Positions 33,576-45,190 of a DNA stretch of 64,000 nucleotides are shown in pieces. Within the stretch, counting starts at the first letter, position 1; every line of letters begins with the position of its first letter. The stretch is taken from the NCBI GenBank assembly GCA_964059195.1, contig CAXKWD010000005.1:92765882-92829881 (forward strand). The letters run 5' to 3'. The notes beneath the pieces are model-generated. The model had not been told where the DNA came from, searched no databases, and saw only the letters and a program-made list of their open reading frames with translations. The position numbers were made by a program, and so were the translations under genes. The stretch is from Ectobius pallidus (lineage: Eukaryota; Arthropoda; Insecta; Blattodea; Ectobiidae).

Positions 33576-34482
33576 CTAGAAGACCAAGACCAAGACCGAG
33601 AAACAAGACCAAGACCAAGACCAAGACCAAGACCAAGACCAAGACCAAGACCAAGACCAAGACCAAGACCAAGACCAAGACCAAGACCAAGACCGAGAAA
33701 CAAGACCAAGACCAAGACCAAGACCGAGAAACAAGACCGAGAAACAAGACCAAGACCAAGACCAAGACCAAGACCGAGAAACAAGACCAAGACCAAGACC
33801 AAGACCAAGACCAAGACCAAGACCGAGAAACAAGACCAAGACCGAGAAACAAGACCAAGACCGAGAAACAAGACCAAGACCAAGAAACAAGACCAAGACC
33901 GAGAAACAAGACCAAGACCGAGAAACAAGACCAAGACCAAGACCAAGACCAAGACCAAAACCAAGACCAAGACCAAGACCGAGAAACAAGACCAAGACCA
34001 AGACCGAGAAACAAGACCAAGACCAAGACCAAGACCAAGACCAAGACCGAGAAACAAGACCAAGACCAAGACCGAGACCAAGACCAAGACCAAGACCGAG
34101 ACCAAGACCAAGACCAAGACCAAGAAACAAGACCAAAACCGAGAAACAAGACCAAGACCGAGAAACAAGACCAAGACCGAGAAACAAGACCAAGACCGAG
34201 AAACAAGACCAAGACCGAGAAACAAGACCAAGACCGAGAAACAAGACCAAGAACGAGAAACAAGACCAAGACCGAGAAACAAGACCAAGACCGAGAAACA
34301 AGACCAAGAACGAGAAACAAGACCAAGACCGAGATACAAGACCAAGACCGAGAAACAAGACCAAGACCGAGAAACAAGACCAAGAACGAGAAACAAGACC
34401 AAGACCGAGAAACAAGACCAAGACCGAGAAACAAGACCAAGACTGAGAAACAAGACCAAGACCGAGAAACAAGACCACAGCC
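33576..34482 (+). repeat. GACCAA / GAGAAACAA hexamer array (long)
   Basis: About 900 bp of GACCAA units mixed with GACCGAGAAACAA units. All frames are open on both strands because of the period, giving frames of 300-343 aa of Arg-Pro-Lys-Thr or Gly-Leu-Val-Ser type. The mirror array at 35090-35407 is only about a third as long. Confidence 0.92.
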
Positions 34483-35089
34483 TTCAAATTTAAGATTCCA
34501 TTTCAAAAATTCATATTTCTGAACGTTTAGTCACACTATAAAACATTTTCTACATAAAGTCACTATAATTATCGAAGTTTTTACATAAACTAACTATAAA
34601 TATAGAAATTCGTCGGAGTCCATCAAACTCTTACGTTTTCCCACAATCTTTTCATCTTTTATATGTTTAAGTACGTGCTCTACGGTTTTACATAAATTCA
34701 TTATAAGTATCAAATTTTCGACATAACTTAGTGAAAATAACGAAGTTTGCTCGTAAAATGACTATAAATATCGACTTTTATACATAGAAAGTTGAAAAAT
34801 TACACAATCAAATACACACATATCACATACACTTCATTTCTAGGAGAGTAGACCTACATTTCACACTCATAAATGATACTTCATTTTAAACTAGGAATTG
34901 ATAGAAATTAAGAAAAATATGTAAGTAGGGTTATTCCATTCTTGACACTGAATAGAGAGGGTCTCGACTACAGCATCGCATTGAATGTCCTATTGTTGTA
35001 TGGGTGGTATCTAGTTAGAACTAGTCTTAACTGACTTTTTTCTAGTTAGAACTAGTCTTAACTGAGTTTTTTCTAGTTAGAACTAGAAC
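34483..35089. other. Unique centre of the C hairpin loop
   Basis: AT-rich. It includes a diverged direct copy (34915-34972) of 33305-33355 (AAGTAG, TTATTCCATTCTTG, CACTGAATAGAGAGGGTCTC) and 2-3 tandem copies of TCTAGTTAGAACTAGTCTTA at 35008-35090. Motifs of the form CTATAAATATxGAA recur several times at 34550-34770. No gene. Confidence 0.6.
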
Positions 35090-35407
35090 TCGGTCTTGGT
35101 CTTGTTTCTCGGTCTTGGTCTTGTTTCTCGGTCTTGGTCTTGTTTCTCGGTCTTGGTCTTGGTCTTGGTCTTGGTCTTGGTCTTGTTTCTCGGTCTTGGT
35201 CTTGGTCTTGGTCTTGGTCTTGTTTCTCGGTCTTGTTTCTCGGTCTTGTTTCTCGGTCTTGGTCTTGGTCTTGGTCTTGGTCTTGGTCTTGTTTCTCGGT
35301 CTTGGTCTTGGTCTTGGTCTTGGTCTTGGTCTTGGTCTTGGTCTTGGTCTTGGTCTTGGTCTTGGTCTTGGTCTTGGTCTTGTTTCTCGGTCTTGGTCTT
35401 GGTCTTC
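35090..35407 (-). repeat. GACCAA hexamer array (short, inverted)
   Basis: The same repeat in opposite orientation (GGTCTT units), about 320 bp. The length asymmetry shows independent expansion or contraction since the arms were copied. Confidence 0.92.
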
Positions 35408-37380
35408 TAGGAGTGGAGTTGTATATTTACTATACAGCAACTCTCAGGATGTCTAACAAAAAGATCATTTTAATCATATCTTACACATATTACTTGCTGA
35501 ATCATAGGTAAAGAGCAACAGGTTAATGTTAGCAAGACTACTAAGATTACGACACTTGTATGTAGAATGCAGTTTCAGAGTGATTGCGAACGTTCATCCA
35601 TCATTCACAACTCAACTTATAGTGTAAGACATCGAGACCCTCTCTATTCAGTGACAAGAATGGAATAATCCTACTTAAATATTTCCATCACATAGTCCTC
35701 TATTAACTGAATGGTGGAAAGCTAAGAAAACTAATTCAAACATGATGGAGCAAACTATGACAATTTGCATACTAAGGAGATGGTACCACATTATAAAAGA
35801 AATGCGTAAAGAACATCACTTTGAAGCAAAATGGAGATGTTTAGGTGTTCTGTAAATTATGATAAAGATCTCGTAAAAATGTTACTTGTGTCAAGTGCTT
35901 ATAAAATATGGGTCTAAGACTGGTTGAGATCAAATGTATTTTAAGTAATGATGAGAACTTAGGCATATTATCTTTAACCGCCAAGCTTGTGATGAATTAT
36001 AGTAAAAATGTATGTTAACTTGGTAATAACCCCGTAGCGTGATGTTAATTAGCTAGATGGTATGATAACATGAATAAAATGGTGGAGAGCTAAGAAACTA
36101 ATTCAAACATGATGTTGTTAGGACCCGCGCCCCCGTTGTGGTTCATAGTAAAAATTAATGCTGATCTTGTGAAATAAAAAACATAATTTTAATTCAAAGT
36201 TTAAATATCTAAAAAATTGTAAGTTTTGAAAACTTGAACCTCCAGCTATTTTGAGTTTCTACTATTTGTAATAGGACTGTTACGTGATTTTTTTAAAAAT
36301 TAGATGTATAAAGTAAACATTTTGACCAAGTCCGTTCCAGAACGGAGAATGAAAGCATCGTGCATAAAAAATAGGTAGTGTATATTTAAGCAGCTAAACT
36401 CCAAAACTCTGTGGCGCTACATCTCTGAAGGGATTTGACCTACCACTCGACCGCTGCATCATCTACCATAGGCAGATGGTAGATTGTGTGGTGGTCATGT
36501 GGTCAGCATAATATTATACATAAAGATTAATAAATCATACACAAAAAGCATATGAATAAAGAAATTTTAAAATTAACCTTTTGATTGAGGATACGTCTGA
36601 TTACACAATTGAAAAAAACGCATAACTTGTAGTTTAGAGAGCTGACCTGCTAGGTAGACGAATGACTGCGCATGCGCTCTTGGTATTGAGAAATGTAATG
36701 GTAGACTACCTTCCACTTACTCTCCCCTCAGCGATGAGAATTCATAGTACATAATTATGAATGAAATAGATGTCAGCGTATCAGGTTATTCAAAGCGGAA
36801 AATGAAACAATAAATCAATAAAAGCATTAGGTAATACAGAAAGATTAAGACATAATGACTGAGAAGAGGATTTAAAGGGAGAGATGAGGTAACATAACGA
36901 ATGAAGATTTAAAGAGACTGAATGCATAAGTATCACCTGTGCAATCGATAAAAATACTTGCTATCGTAATCTTACATCAGCAAAAATGCTATCTGTTAAG
37001 GTTAGCTTATTCGGTAAACTCTCTATGCAATGACACAAGGCTAGCAGAAATCTTCGCTGTTTATAACGTATGAGTATAAAACTTAATACAAGTTTTTAAT
37101 ATATTTTACAAAACGTCTATGAATGAAGATGCATTTATTACGATGTTTTGCGTATACAGTCCAAGGGTTTGAGACAGTAGTGCAAGGAGATTAACATTTT
37201 ATACAACGACTGAGGCCGAGTCCATCTCAGAAAAAAGATGATATAGGGAAATAGATATCTTATGTGTTGGCTTATGTCAGCAGATAAAAATCGACCGCTG
37301 TCATAATTATAAAAATGTATAATGGCTATTGCTACATCTTTTAGAATTCGATGTGTGAACAAAGAAGAAATATGGTGATG

Positions 37381-37435
<55 letters not shown>

Positions 37436-37786
37436 GGTATGATAAGGTTACCAGCCTTACGCAATGGCTGCCTTTACCCTAGGACCAAAGTGAAAATTAT
37501 TGTTTCAAATTATACGCTAGCCAGCAAACTGAGGCTAAGTCGTCCCCCCAAAGCTATAGTGAAAAATTAATGTTTTAGAGAAATAGACATCTTATGGATA
37601 AAATTGTATGTGGAATATAATTATAAAAAATAAGAAAATAAAAATAAAAATAAAATAAAAAGAAAGTGAGATCGAACGGAGATGAAACAATGTTTTATTA
37701 CATTATACATAGAAATCATAGGTATTCATAGAAAATAGGTAAAATCATAGGTAATCATAGAAATAGGAAGAAATCGCTTCAAGAAT
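35408..37786 (-). repeat. Arm C' (third stem, right)
   Basis: Mirror of C with a small drift in coordinate sum. The (AAT)n run near 37380-37434 is longer than its mirror. The frame 37138-37464 repeats the poly-Tyr artefact. Confidence 0.88.
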
Positions 37787-38980
37787 AATTTAAAATATAT
37801 CGGTATGTAACAAATTGAAAAGCAAAATAATGTAATATTATTATACACAAAAATAGGATTAATTCGTAAATACATCGCTTCAGATTAGCAGGTAAAGCAT
37901 AACATTGTATTAAAAGTTAAATCACTGATCTAAATAATACCACCCGTCCTGTATGTGAAGGTCAGCAAACTTCCCGTTTATGACGGTAAAATCTCCATAC
38001 GTTGCGATACGGTTCTGCGTTGAGAAAAAACTGACTTTACAAAACGCCTATGAATAATGACGTATTTATTAAGTTGTATAACATGTAACGTGATATCGTT
38101 CAGAGATGAAACATAGGTTTATTATATAAAAATCGTTATAGGTAATACGCATCGAATAAAAATTACACATATGACTAGGTTTTAATAATAATTAAAGCAA
38201 AAGGAATGAGATCACTGATATAACACATATAAGGCGTAACGATTGGAAAATTAAACAGAATGCCTAATGAATAATGTATTACAGGGAAAGGAGTGTTTTG
38301 ACATATTGAGTGTACATTTAAAGAGACTGAATGAAGTTGTATCACTTGAGCGTAGCATCACTACATAGTATTACTGCATCAGCAAAAATGCTAGCCTAAT
38401 CAGCAAAACTCTCTCTGCTTTGAGACAACGCTAAGCACAGTTCTGCGATGATATAACACTTGAATATAAAACTCGATACTGGCTTGCCATATATTACTGT
38501 ATCGGCATTAAAAAAACCTGTAATTATTAACATAATATATTCCCTCTAAAGACCTCAGCATGAGTTTTACGCACTGGCCGATAACTACCATAATTATACA
38601 AAAAAATAAAAAAATAAAAAATAAATAAATAAATAAAGTTTTGAAATATGTGCTAACGTAATATCTTTTAGAATTCGATATGTAAACAAAGAAGTAATAT
38701 AATAATGATAATAATAATAATAATATGTACGTTAAGATTAACAGCCTTACATACCGACCGCATTTACTCCAGGCTGAGTTGATCCCAGGGTCATAGTAAA
38801 AAATTAATGTAATAGAGAAATATACATCTTACGGATAAAATTGTATGGTTAAATATAATTATAAAAAAACATAAAGGATTAAATATATGCTATCTTAATA
38901 TCTTTTAGACTTGAATGTGTAAAAAATGAAAAAGAAAAGAAAGAAAGAAAGAAAAAAAAAGTAATATAATAATGATGATG

Positions 38981-39040
<60 letters not shown>

Positions 39041-40081
39041 TGTACGTTAAGGTTGTTAGCCCTACGCACCGGCCGCCTTTACTCCAGGATTCTGTTAGAG
39101 GCTGAGTCGACCTCAGGGCTATTTTTTAGATAAATAGACATCTTACGGAAAAAATGTACAGTGAAATATAATTATAAAAAAATACTTGAAGAAATGAAAT
39201 ATGTGCTATCTTAGTATCTTTTAGACTTCGATGTGTAAAAAAAGAAAAAGAAAAGAAAGAAAGAAAGAAAAAAAGTAATATAATAATGATAATAATAATA
39301 ATAAATAAGGAGGTTCAGATTGTCGACACGGTTGTTGACTTTGGTAATATGATACCTATTGTGAAATGAACTCTCTCGTAAAAGTATATTACAAATCTAC
39401 CACAATGTCATTTGTTCATAATTTTAAATTACGCGCTAGAAGCCATTTTCTAAAGAATTACGTATTAGAATTTCAAATCTCTCGCTAAAACCTTGCATTG
39501 AAAACCATTTTTCTATTTTCACCAGGAGCAACCGTGAGGACTATTATAGTACAAGTCCGCTTCAAAGCAATAAATTAATAAAAGCACTAGGTAGATTAAT
39601 AAACTAGGATTTAAAGATTAAATGGATAAATGAAATATCACTGTTATGAATGGAGAATTAAAGAGATGAAATGTAGGTGACACGAGTGCGAGATAAGACA
39701 TACTAGAACGCTTGCGTCTGCATATGACCACTGCAAGGTGAGTAGAAATCTTGCGAGATGAGACTTCCGATTACCTTAGCAAATCTCTGTACTCCACATG
39801 TATAAATCACATGCTGGCTTTCTGTACGCGAATTTTATAATGCCGTAATTATCAACATAATATTATTCCCTCATTATACCGAGGGTTTGAAGCTAATTCA
39901 ACACTCGTCGGTAAGCTAGAGGCTGAGTTAACCCCAGGGCTAAAATTATCATCTTATGACGAAATATAGTTTTAAAACGATAGCTACCATAATTATAAAA
40001 AATAAATAAATAAATAAATAAAGGTTTGAAATATGTGCTAACATAATATCTTTTAGACTTCGATATGTAATCAAAGAAGTA

Positions 40082-40117
<36 letters not shown>

Positions 40118-40304
40118 GGTTAACAGCCTTAGGTATCCAGGTTGAGTCGATCCCAGGACCATAGTGAAAAAATGAATGTATTAGAGAAATAAACATCTTA
40201 CGGCAAAATTGTATGATAAAATATAGTTAAAAAAAAAAAAATACTTGAAGGTTTAAAATATCGCTTCTCTACACTCCCGATCGCGTCTGATAATAATAAT
40301 AATA

Positions 40305-40358
<54 letters not shown>

Positions 40359-40648
40359 GTTAGCAGCCTTAGGTATCCAGGCTGAGTCGATCCCAGGACC
40401 ATAGTGAAATAAACATCTTACGGAAAACTTGTATGGCGGAATATAATGATGACGATGCATTTACGCTTCGTGCTGTAATACGAAACCTACTTCCGGTCAC
40501 GCGGTCTAGCGCGCCGCCATTTTGGATGACGTCATTTGTGGACTTTGCCCCTGCAACACGCTGCGAGATGGACTTTGACCTGCCCCACCCAATGTTGCGG
40601 GACAGTATCGGGCCCCACCCAAGGGGTAGCATATAAAACCATACTACT
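37781..40648 (-). repeat. Arm A' (outer stem, right)
   Basis: Mirror of A, ending CCATACTACT at 40639-40648, directly followed by flank repeat F'. It contains the same motif cluster and (AAT)n runs; one run is about 10-15 bp longer than on the left. Confidence 0.88.
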
Positions 40649-40760
40649 CATGGAGCAAAAGTCTCCTAATAAAAGTTGCTTGTCTATATCCCCTCTATAT
40701 ACAGGAAAAATATTTCGGTGTTATTCACCTCTATATGTATATGTCCACCCTGTATATGTC
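40649..40760 (-). repeat. Outer flank repeat F'
   Basis: Reverse-complement partner of 11911-12006, abutting A' with no gap. Similarity is about 90%, lower than within the arms, and a 20-bp stretch rich in TATATG is inserted relative to the left copy. Confidence 0.7.
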
Positions 40761-42490
40761 CACGAAATTGTGTTTTGTTTCTGTAAACGGATCCAGGGAA
40801 ACTCACTTTATGGACGCTCCTCGTAATTTCAATTCCTTTATTGCCAGTTTTTCCTTTCCTTTGTGTTTTTTTAGGGACCTAAGTTTTTAGTGCCTTAACT
40901 TCCGGTGCTTAGTAATCACTAATATCTCACTTTGTATATAGGCCCTATATTTAGTTTACAGGCACTGCTTGTGTGTACTGTGTACCATGTTGTGTTAAGT
41001 ACCTATGGTTATTAATTGTCATTATAGTCATGGCCAGTTTCTTGATGAAACATATTTTTTATTCCACCTAGCCTATTTTGAACCACTATGTTATAAAATG
41101 TAAATGTAAATGTAATTGCTTATAACTTAATTTCATAAATTTCTTTGCTTGGCAATAAGTTACATAACGTGTAATTTTAAACTACAGTATTTCCTCAAGG
41201 AATTTAAATAATAACTGTAATTCATTACCAACTTAATTTTACACACACTTGGCCTGTAATTATTTTTACCTTGTTAATAATGTACATTACACATATTGTA
41301 TATATTGCATATTGTATGTTGTATGTCCTATTGTATTTCTAACGTATAATAATTATTTCATAACCTAGTTGAGTGGAAGAAGAAGCCTCCCTACTACTAC
41401 TAGGCCTACTTCTTGACATGAAATTTTTATTTTTGTAGATTTTCTGGGAAACGGCCATAAAGGTATTGTTTAAAATTTATGCACAAATTGAATTCTATCA
41501 AGGACTGACATTTTCATTTGGAACATTGTTCTTGTAATTATCTGAAGATTAGCTGTAAACTGCCTATCTCGCCAACAAACTCAAATTTCTAGCATGGCGA
41601 ATAATACGGCTCTGAATGTACACTCCTACAATGCAGGTGCTATGTTGCATTATGAATTGAGAGAAGGTTATTTGAGTTTAGCACATCTAATTTTCTATAA
41701 CAAATGAAAGGCTTCTCTTACTCTCTCCCGTGTTTGAAACAGTCAGCGCCGGATATTATTTACCTTTTAAGTCCTTATTGTCCCAACACGCTTCACCATT
41801 TAGCTCCGATTTTCACTTGTGTCGTACATGAACTGCAAGAACCTTTATCGAACTGTCCATCTAATGGTTCTTACTGCCTTTTTTTGTTGTTGAAGGAAAC
41901 TAAATTTCTTTAAAATGCCTAATGAACATGACGGTACCTCGGAAACGAATTTTCATTGTTCTCTGCATGCTTTGTCGCTTTGAAAAAAAAAGAAGATTAA
42001 GAAATTGAAATCGAAACAACAAATACTTAGCCTACTTGTTTCGTTAAACAGATTAATAGCGACAGTGAGTTACTGTGAAATTTCGAACCTATAAATTTTA
42101 TTCGACAAATTGGATTCAGCAAAATGAGATATTAAAAAAACGGAAGTCTGTAAACTAAAATTAGCTGGAGGGATTTACACTATGCTATCCTAAGCCCTGG
42201 CCTAGAGCTTTAAGAATCCTAGGGGCCGCATGCACTAAACGAGGGAATTCAAAAATTAATTTAATAAAACTAACATAACAGTACATAATAAAGCAGTCAT
42301 TTTATTACTAATTAAATCAAGTAAAGTAAAATGTTATATTTCTATTAATTATGTTAATATTTGAACTAGAATCTGTATGAGAGATAACTGTGGGCCGGCT
42401 GCGCGTACAAGCGCAAAAGCTATCCTAACAATCTACTATGGAGTATTATAATATGAGTGCACATCATGCCTGCACTGTAAATTAGATAAC
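40761..42490. other. No gene recognised
   Basis: AT-rich. The 69-aa frame at 41704-41913 and the 96-aa frame at 40536-40826 (which crosses the A' end) have no recognisable domain. Confidence 0.5.
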
Positions 42491-42984
42491 CTGCTTCTTG
42501 TGTATAGCAATATCATATAAATATAAATTTTATAACGGTCATGAGTCTGATGAGCAATGGTGTAAAGTGCACTATCTTGTATGAGTCGGTGATTATTCTA
42601 AAGCTTTTTTCTGCAACAGAAGAATATCATGAATGTAGCTACAATTTCCCCAATCTAAAATTTCGTAAGAGATTATACTGTGAAAAAAAGAAAAATACGC
42701 AGTTCTTACATAACTATCTGACGAATGAGACGTAATAACTGTAATAATGTATACGTAATAATCAGGGCTAGGATTTATATGTAATTACATATTTCTTAAT
42801 TTCACATATAGACACATTTTTTTTCACTTTTCTCCATCTATTATGTTGTCCTCTATTCAAATTAAACAAATTTATTTTACATATTTTTCCATATTTCTGA
42901 CTTTAGTGCATATTTATATGTAAAATAAATATTTGTCCATATTTAGTGATTTTAATGCAATATTCGTACATATTTCATTCTTAA

Positions 42985-43055
42985 GAGTAAAGAGTAAAGA
43001 TCCTGGTTCATATCCCGGCTATGGCATTGAATTTTTCATTCTGACTTCACGTGTC
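42985..43055 (+). mobile_element. SINE fragment (family 3)
   Basis: GATCCTGGTTCATATCCCGG then TATGGCATTGAATTTTTCA matches the B-box half and tail of the tRNA-like element at 58268-58380 (GATCCGTGTTCAAATCCCGG, TATGACATAAAATTTTTCA). Confidence 0.6.
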
Positions 43056-43088
43056 TATATAAAATTGTCGTTTTCAGTTACAGAAAAT

Positions 43089-43503
43089 ATGGCAGCACAG
43101 GATAAGTTTACAGTTATGCACAGAAATGAATGTGGGAAAAATGATTTGTGTTACATTGAATCAAATTTTTGTATTATAACAAAAATAATCCAGAAACTAC
43201 AAAATAATAATATCACATTACCTGGAAATATTGGCATTGTGAAAAACATGATTCGTGAACTCCAATGTATACGTGGACATTTAGCCGATCTTATCAAATG
43301 TAAAGTGGACAATGTGTCTTCAAGAAATCCAGGCTGTCAAGAAATGTGTAAAATCAGTGCAATCTTAAGTGGCTCGTCAAATGTAAAACTAGAATCAGTG
43401 AATTTTAAACACGCGCCAATCACTTCATGTGTAGTAGAACGAAGCTTCAGCCAATACAAATTACTTTTGAAAATTTAAAACAACATTTTGTGGCATACTG
43501 TTA
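43089..43503 (+). pseudogene. hAT transposase C-terminal remnant
   Basis: Plus-strand frame with ATG at 43089 (ENMAAQDKF..), ending KHAPITSCVVERSFSQYKLLL, the C-terminal dimerisation signature of an insect hAT family (pattern APxTSxxVERSFSxYK). The published-type continuation (TFENLKQHFVAYCY) is present in another frame, so there is a frameshift near 43465. The N-terminal catalytic region is missing. The 181-aa frame 42933-43478 starts upstream in SINE-derived sequence and overstates the gene. Confidence 0.7.
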
Positions 43504-43504
43504 T

Positions 43505-43819
43505 AAAGTGTAAGTAAAGTAAAGTGTTCCCTATTACAGGCCATGGAGGCCCAGAGGGTTCCAGGAGGCTGAGGTTCCCAGATTTTTAGATATTCGGCAC
43601 ATGAAGGTGGTAAGATTGTCAGCCTTACGCACCGGCCGCCTTTACCCCCAGGATTGCTCCTGGTACTCATTTATGTTGGAGGCTGAGTCGACCCCAGGGC
43701 CATAGTGCCACCAGAATGATTAGGCCAATTGAAAAACTCCAACGAACTCATCGGGAATCGAATCCGCGACCTTCCGGTTTGTAGCGCAGCGCCTCAACCA
43801 CTACGCTACGGCGTAACCC
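43505..43819 (-). mobile_element. tRNA-derived SINE with 13-bp TSD (family 2)
   Basis: Read on the minus strand: a tRNA-like head with A box TAGCGTAGTGGTTGAGG and B box GGATTCGATTCCC, a body with CTGGGGTCGACTCAGCC, GGTAAAGGCGGCCGGTGCG and TAAGGCTGACAATCTTACC, and a TTACTTTACTTTAC-like tail. A perfect 13-bp target duplication GGCATACTGTTAT lies at 43492-43504 and 43820-43832. It inserted into the last codons of the hAT transposase remnant. Confidence 0.92.
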
Positions 43820-45190
43820 GGCATACTGTTATGGTAGCAGAAATAATCAATGAATGAATACAAATAAAGTAAGTGATCTGAAAAGAAATTGAATAATTTA
43901 ATTTATGAATCCAGTATTTGTAATGCATTTTTATAGGTTCTAAAAGTAACAAAATGTAGTGTCTAGTGGTTAAATTTGTTTTGATGTCCATATTTTACAA
44001 AATATATTTGCATATTTATATGTACGTATTTTAACATTTTTAGTACATATATATGTACATATTTCGACATTTTTAAGTACATGTATATGTACATATTTTG
44101 ACATTTTTTAGTACATATAAATCCTAGCCCTGGTAATAATGTATATAACTGTGAAAAGTTTCCTCATGATATATTTTACATGTGTCTCCCATGCTAGTAG
44201 CTTGTCAATGAGGATATCTAGATATTTTAAACTCGACTGGCCAATATCGATATCTGGGATGCCTCTTAAACTAAAGAATAAAAGTTGAATTTTTGATTCG
44301 TTTAACAAGAATCCGTTAGCTTTGAACTACAGTGTAGCTTAGGACAGAGTATTATTAGTAGTATTGAAAACCATAATCACTATTAAAAAAAGTTGTGTTA
44401 TCTGCATATAAAATTTATTTTCCTTATACATGATGGTAAGTAATTAATTTACAATAAAAATGAAAGACCCTAGTACAGAGCCTTGTGGAACACCACATTA
44501 GACCGCTTGTACGCAACACAAACTATCTGTCTTCGATTCTGTAGGTATGACTTCATTAGGCTAATACTCGTTCTATCAACACCATAATGAGACAATTTTT
44601 TTTAGAAGCAGGCCATGATCATCACAAAGGCCTTGCTAAAATCACAAAAAGTGACCTGAGCAAATACCTTTGTTTATAATACCTGAAGTGCATTATTTAT
44701 TAACATGCTTACAACGTTAACAGTCGATCTTCCACCCCTAAAACCATATTGAGAATTATTTATTGAAATGTGTTGATCAAAATAATTACTTAGTTGGGAA
44801 TATATAACTGATTCTAAGACTTTAGAGAAAACAGGAACTATTGAGATGGAGATCGGAATTTTTATCACTCCTTTTATATACTGGTACAATCCTGGACAAC
44901 TTTAATATTCTGGGAAATATACCTTCTATTAAAAATTTATTTATACATTGAGATGAATAATTATACAATCAATTCCTTTCTTAATTATATTTCTGGAGGT
45001 ACCATATATACCAATGTTATCTTTAACGTTAAGTTTCTTTATATATTTTTAATTGTACGGGAAGAAACTTGAGTAAAAGCAAAGCCATCAGGCCTACAAT
45101 CACTGTGCAGCTGAATCAAGTTAGTAGCAGTCACCTCAGGAGGACATTCAATATTGTGCAATGACCAAGTGCGAGCTTTAATACATAACT

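Larger units (their letters stand above)
12451..40648. repeat. Giant T-shaped nested palindrome A-B-B'-C-C'-A'
   Basis: Three nested inverted repeats: A (12451-15286) with A' (37781-40648), B (15286-22035) with B' (24487-31209), and C (31209-33575) with C' (35408-37786). Mirror coordinates sum to nearly constant values: 46522-46524 for most of B, 53067-53099 for A and 68986-68995 for C. The arms are therefore almost collinear, with few indels. The hairpin loops are 22036-24486 (281-bp satellite) and 33576-35407 (GACCAA arrays plus unique DNA). The outermost matching sequence is AGTAGTATGG / CCATACTACT. No clear target duplication flanks it. Differences between arms include a coding substitution near 19345 / 27189, a 28-bp array of 8 versus 7 units, and microsatellite lengths. 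Confidence 0.9.
42763..44132 (+). mobile_element. hAT element with 8-bp TSD and transposase remnant
   Basis: Termini CAGGGCTAGGATTTATATGT and its complement ACATATAAATCCTAGCCCTG are flanked by GTAATAAT on both sides (42755-42762 and 44133-44140). Subterminal ACATATTT / ATGTACATAT motifs are abundant. The element is 1370 bp including a 315-bp SINE, so its own length is about 1040 bp. It carries a partial transposase-like frame. Confidence 0.9.
42500..45190 (-). mobile_element. Non-LTR retrotransposon relic interrupted by a hAT element
   Basis: Minus-strand coding remnants, read from the right. At about 45180-44890 there is pre-RT sequence. At 44889-44674 there is an RT block (VFSKVLESVIYSQLSNYF, then SQYGFRGGRSTV). 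Near 44490 lies a GVPQGSVLG-type motif next to a stop, and near 44410 the catalytic box decays to FYADNTTFF (YADD expected). At 44308-44141 comes KYLDILID and WETHVKYI. Across the insertion at 42754-42540 it continues with AYFSFFHSIISYEILDWGN and DILLLQKKAL. It is dead through stops, frameshifts and a lost catalytic Asp. It appears truncated at the 5' end near 45190. Confidence 0.78.

Noticed and set aside
33475..35511. Open frames of 300-343 aa on both strands in the GACCAA arrays
   Set aside because: All six frames are open because the repeat unit lacks stops; the products are dipeptide-like low complexity and change with array length between the mirror arms.
12451..40648. Explanation as a simple fold-back assembly or sequencing artefact
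   Set aside because: A single chimeric read gives one palindrome, not a nested A-B-B'-C-C'-A' order. Arms also differ by substitutions, array unit number and loop content. Not fully excluded without reads.
12451..40648. Polinton/Maverick element
   Set aside because: Long terminal inverted repeats would fit, but no DNA polymerase B, integrase, packaging ATPase or capsid-like frame is visible.
42933..43478. 181-aa intact gene
   Set aside because: The 5' part runs through hAT subterminal repeats and a SINE fragment; only the C-terminal part is transposase-like, and the signature is cut by a frameshift.
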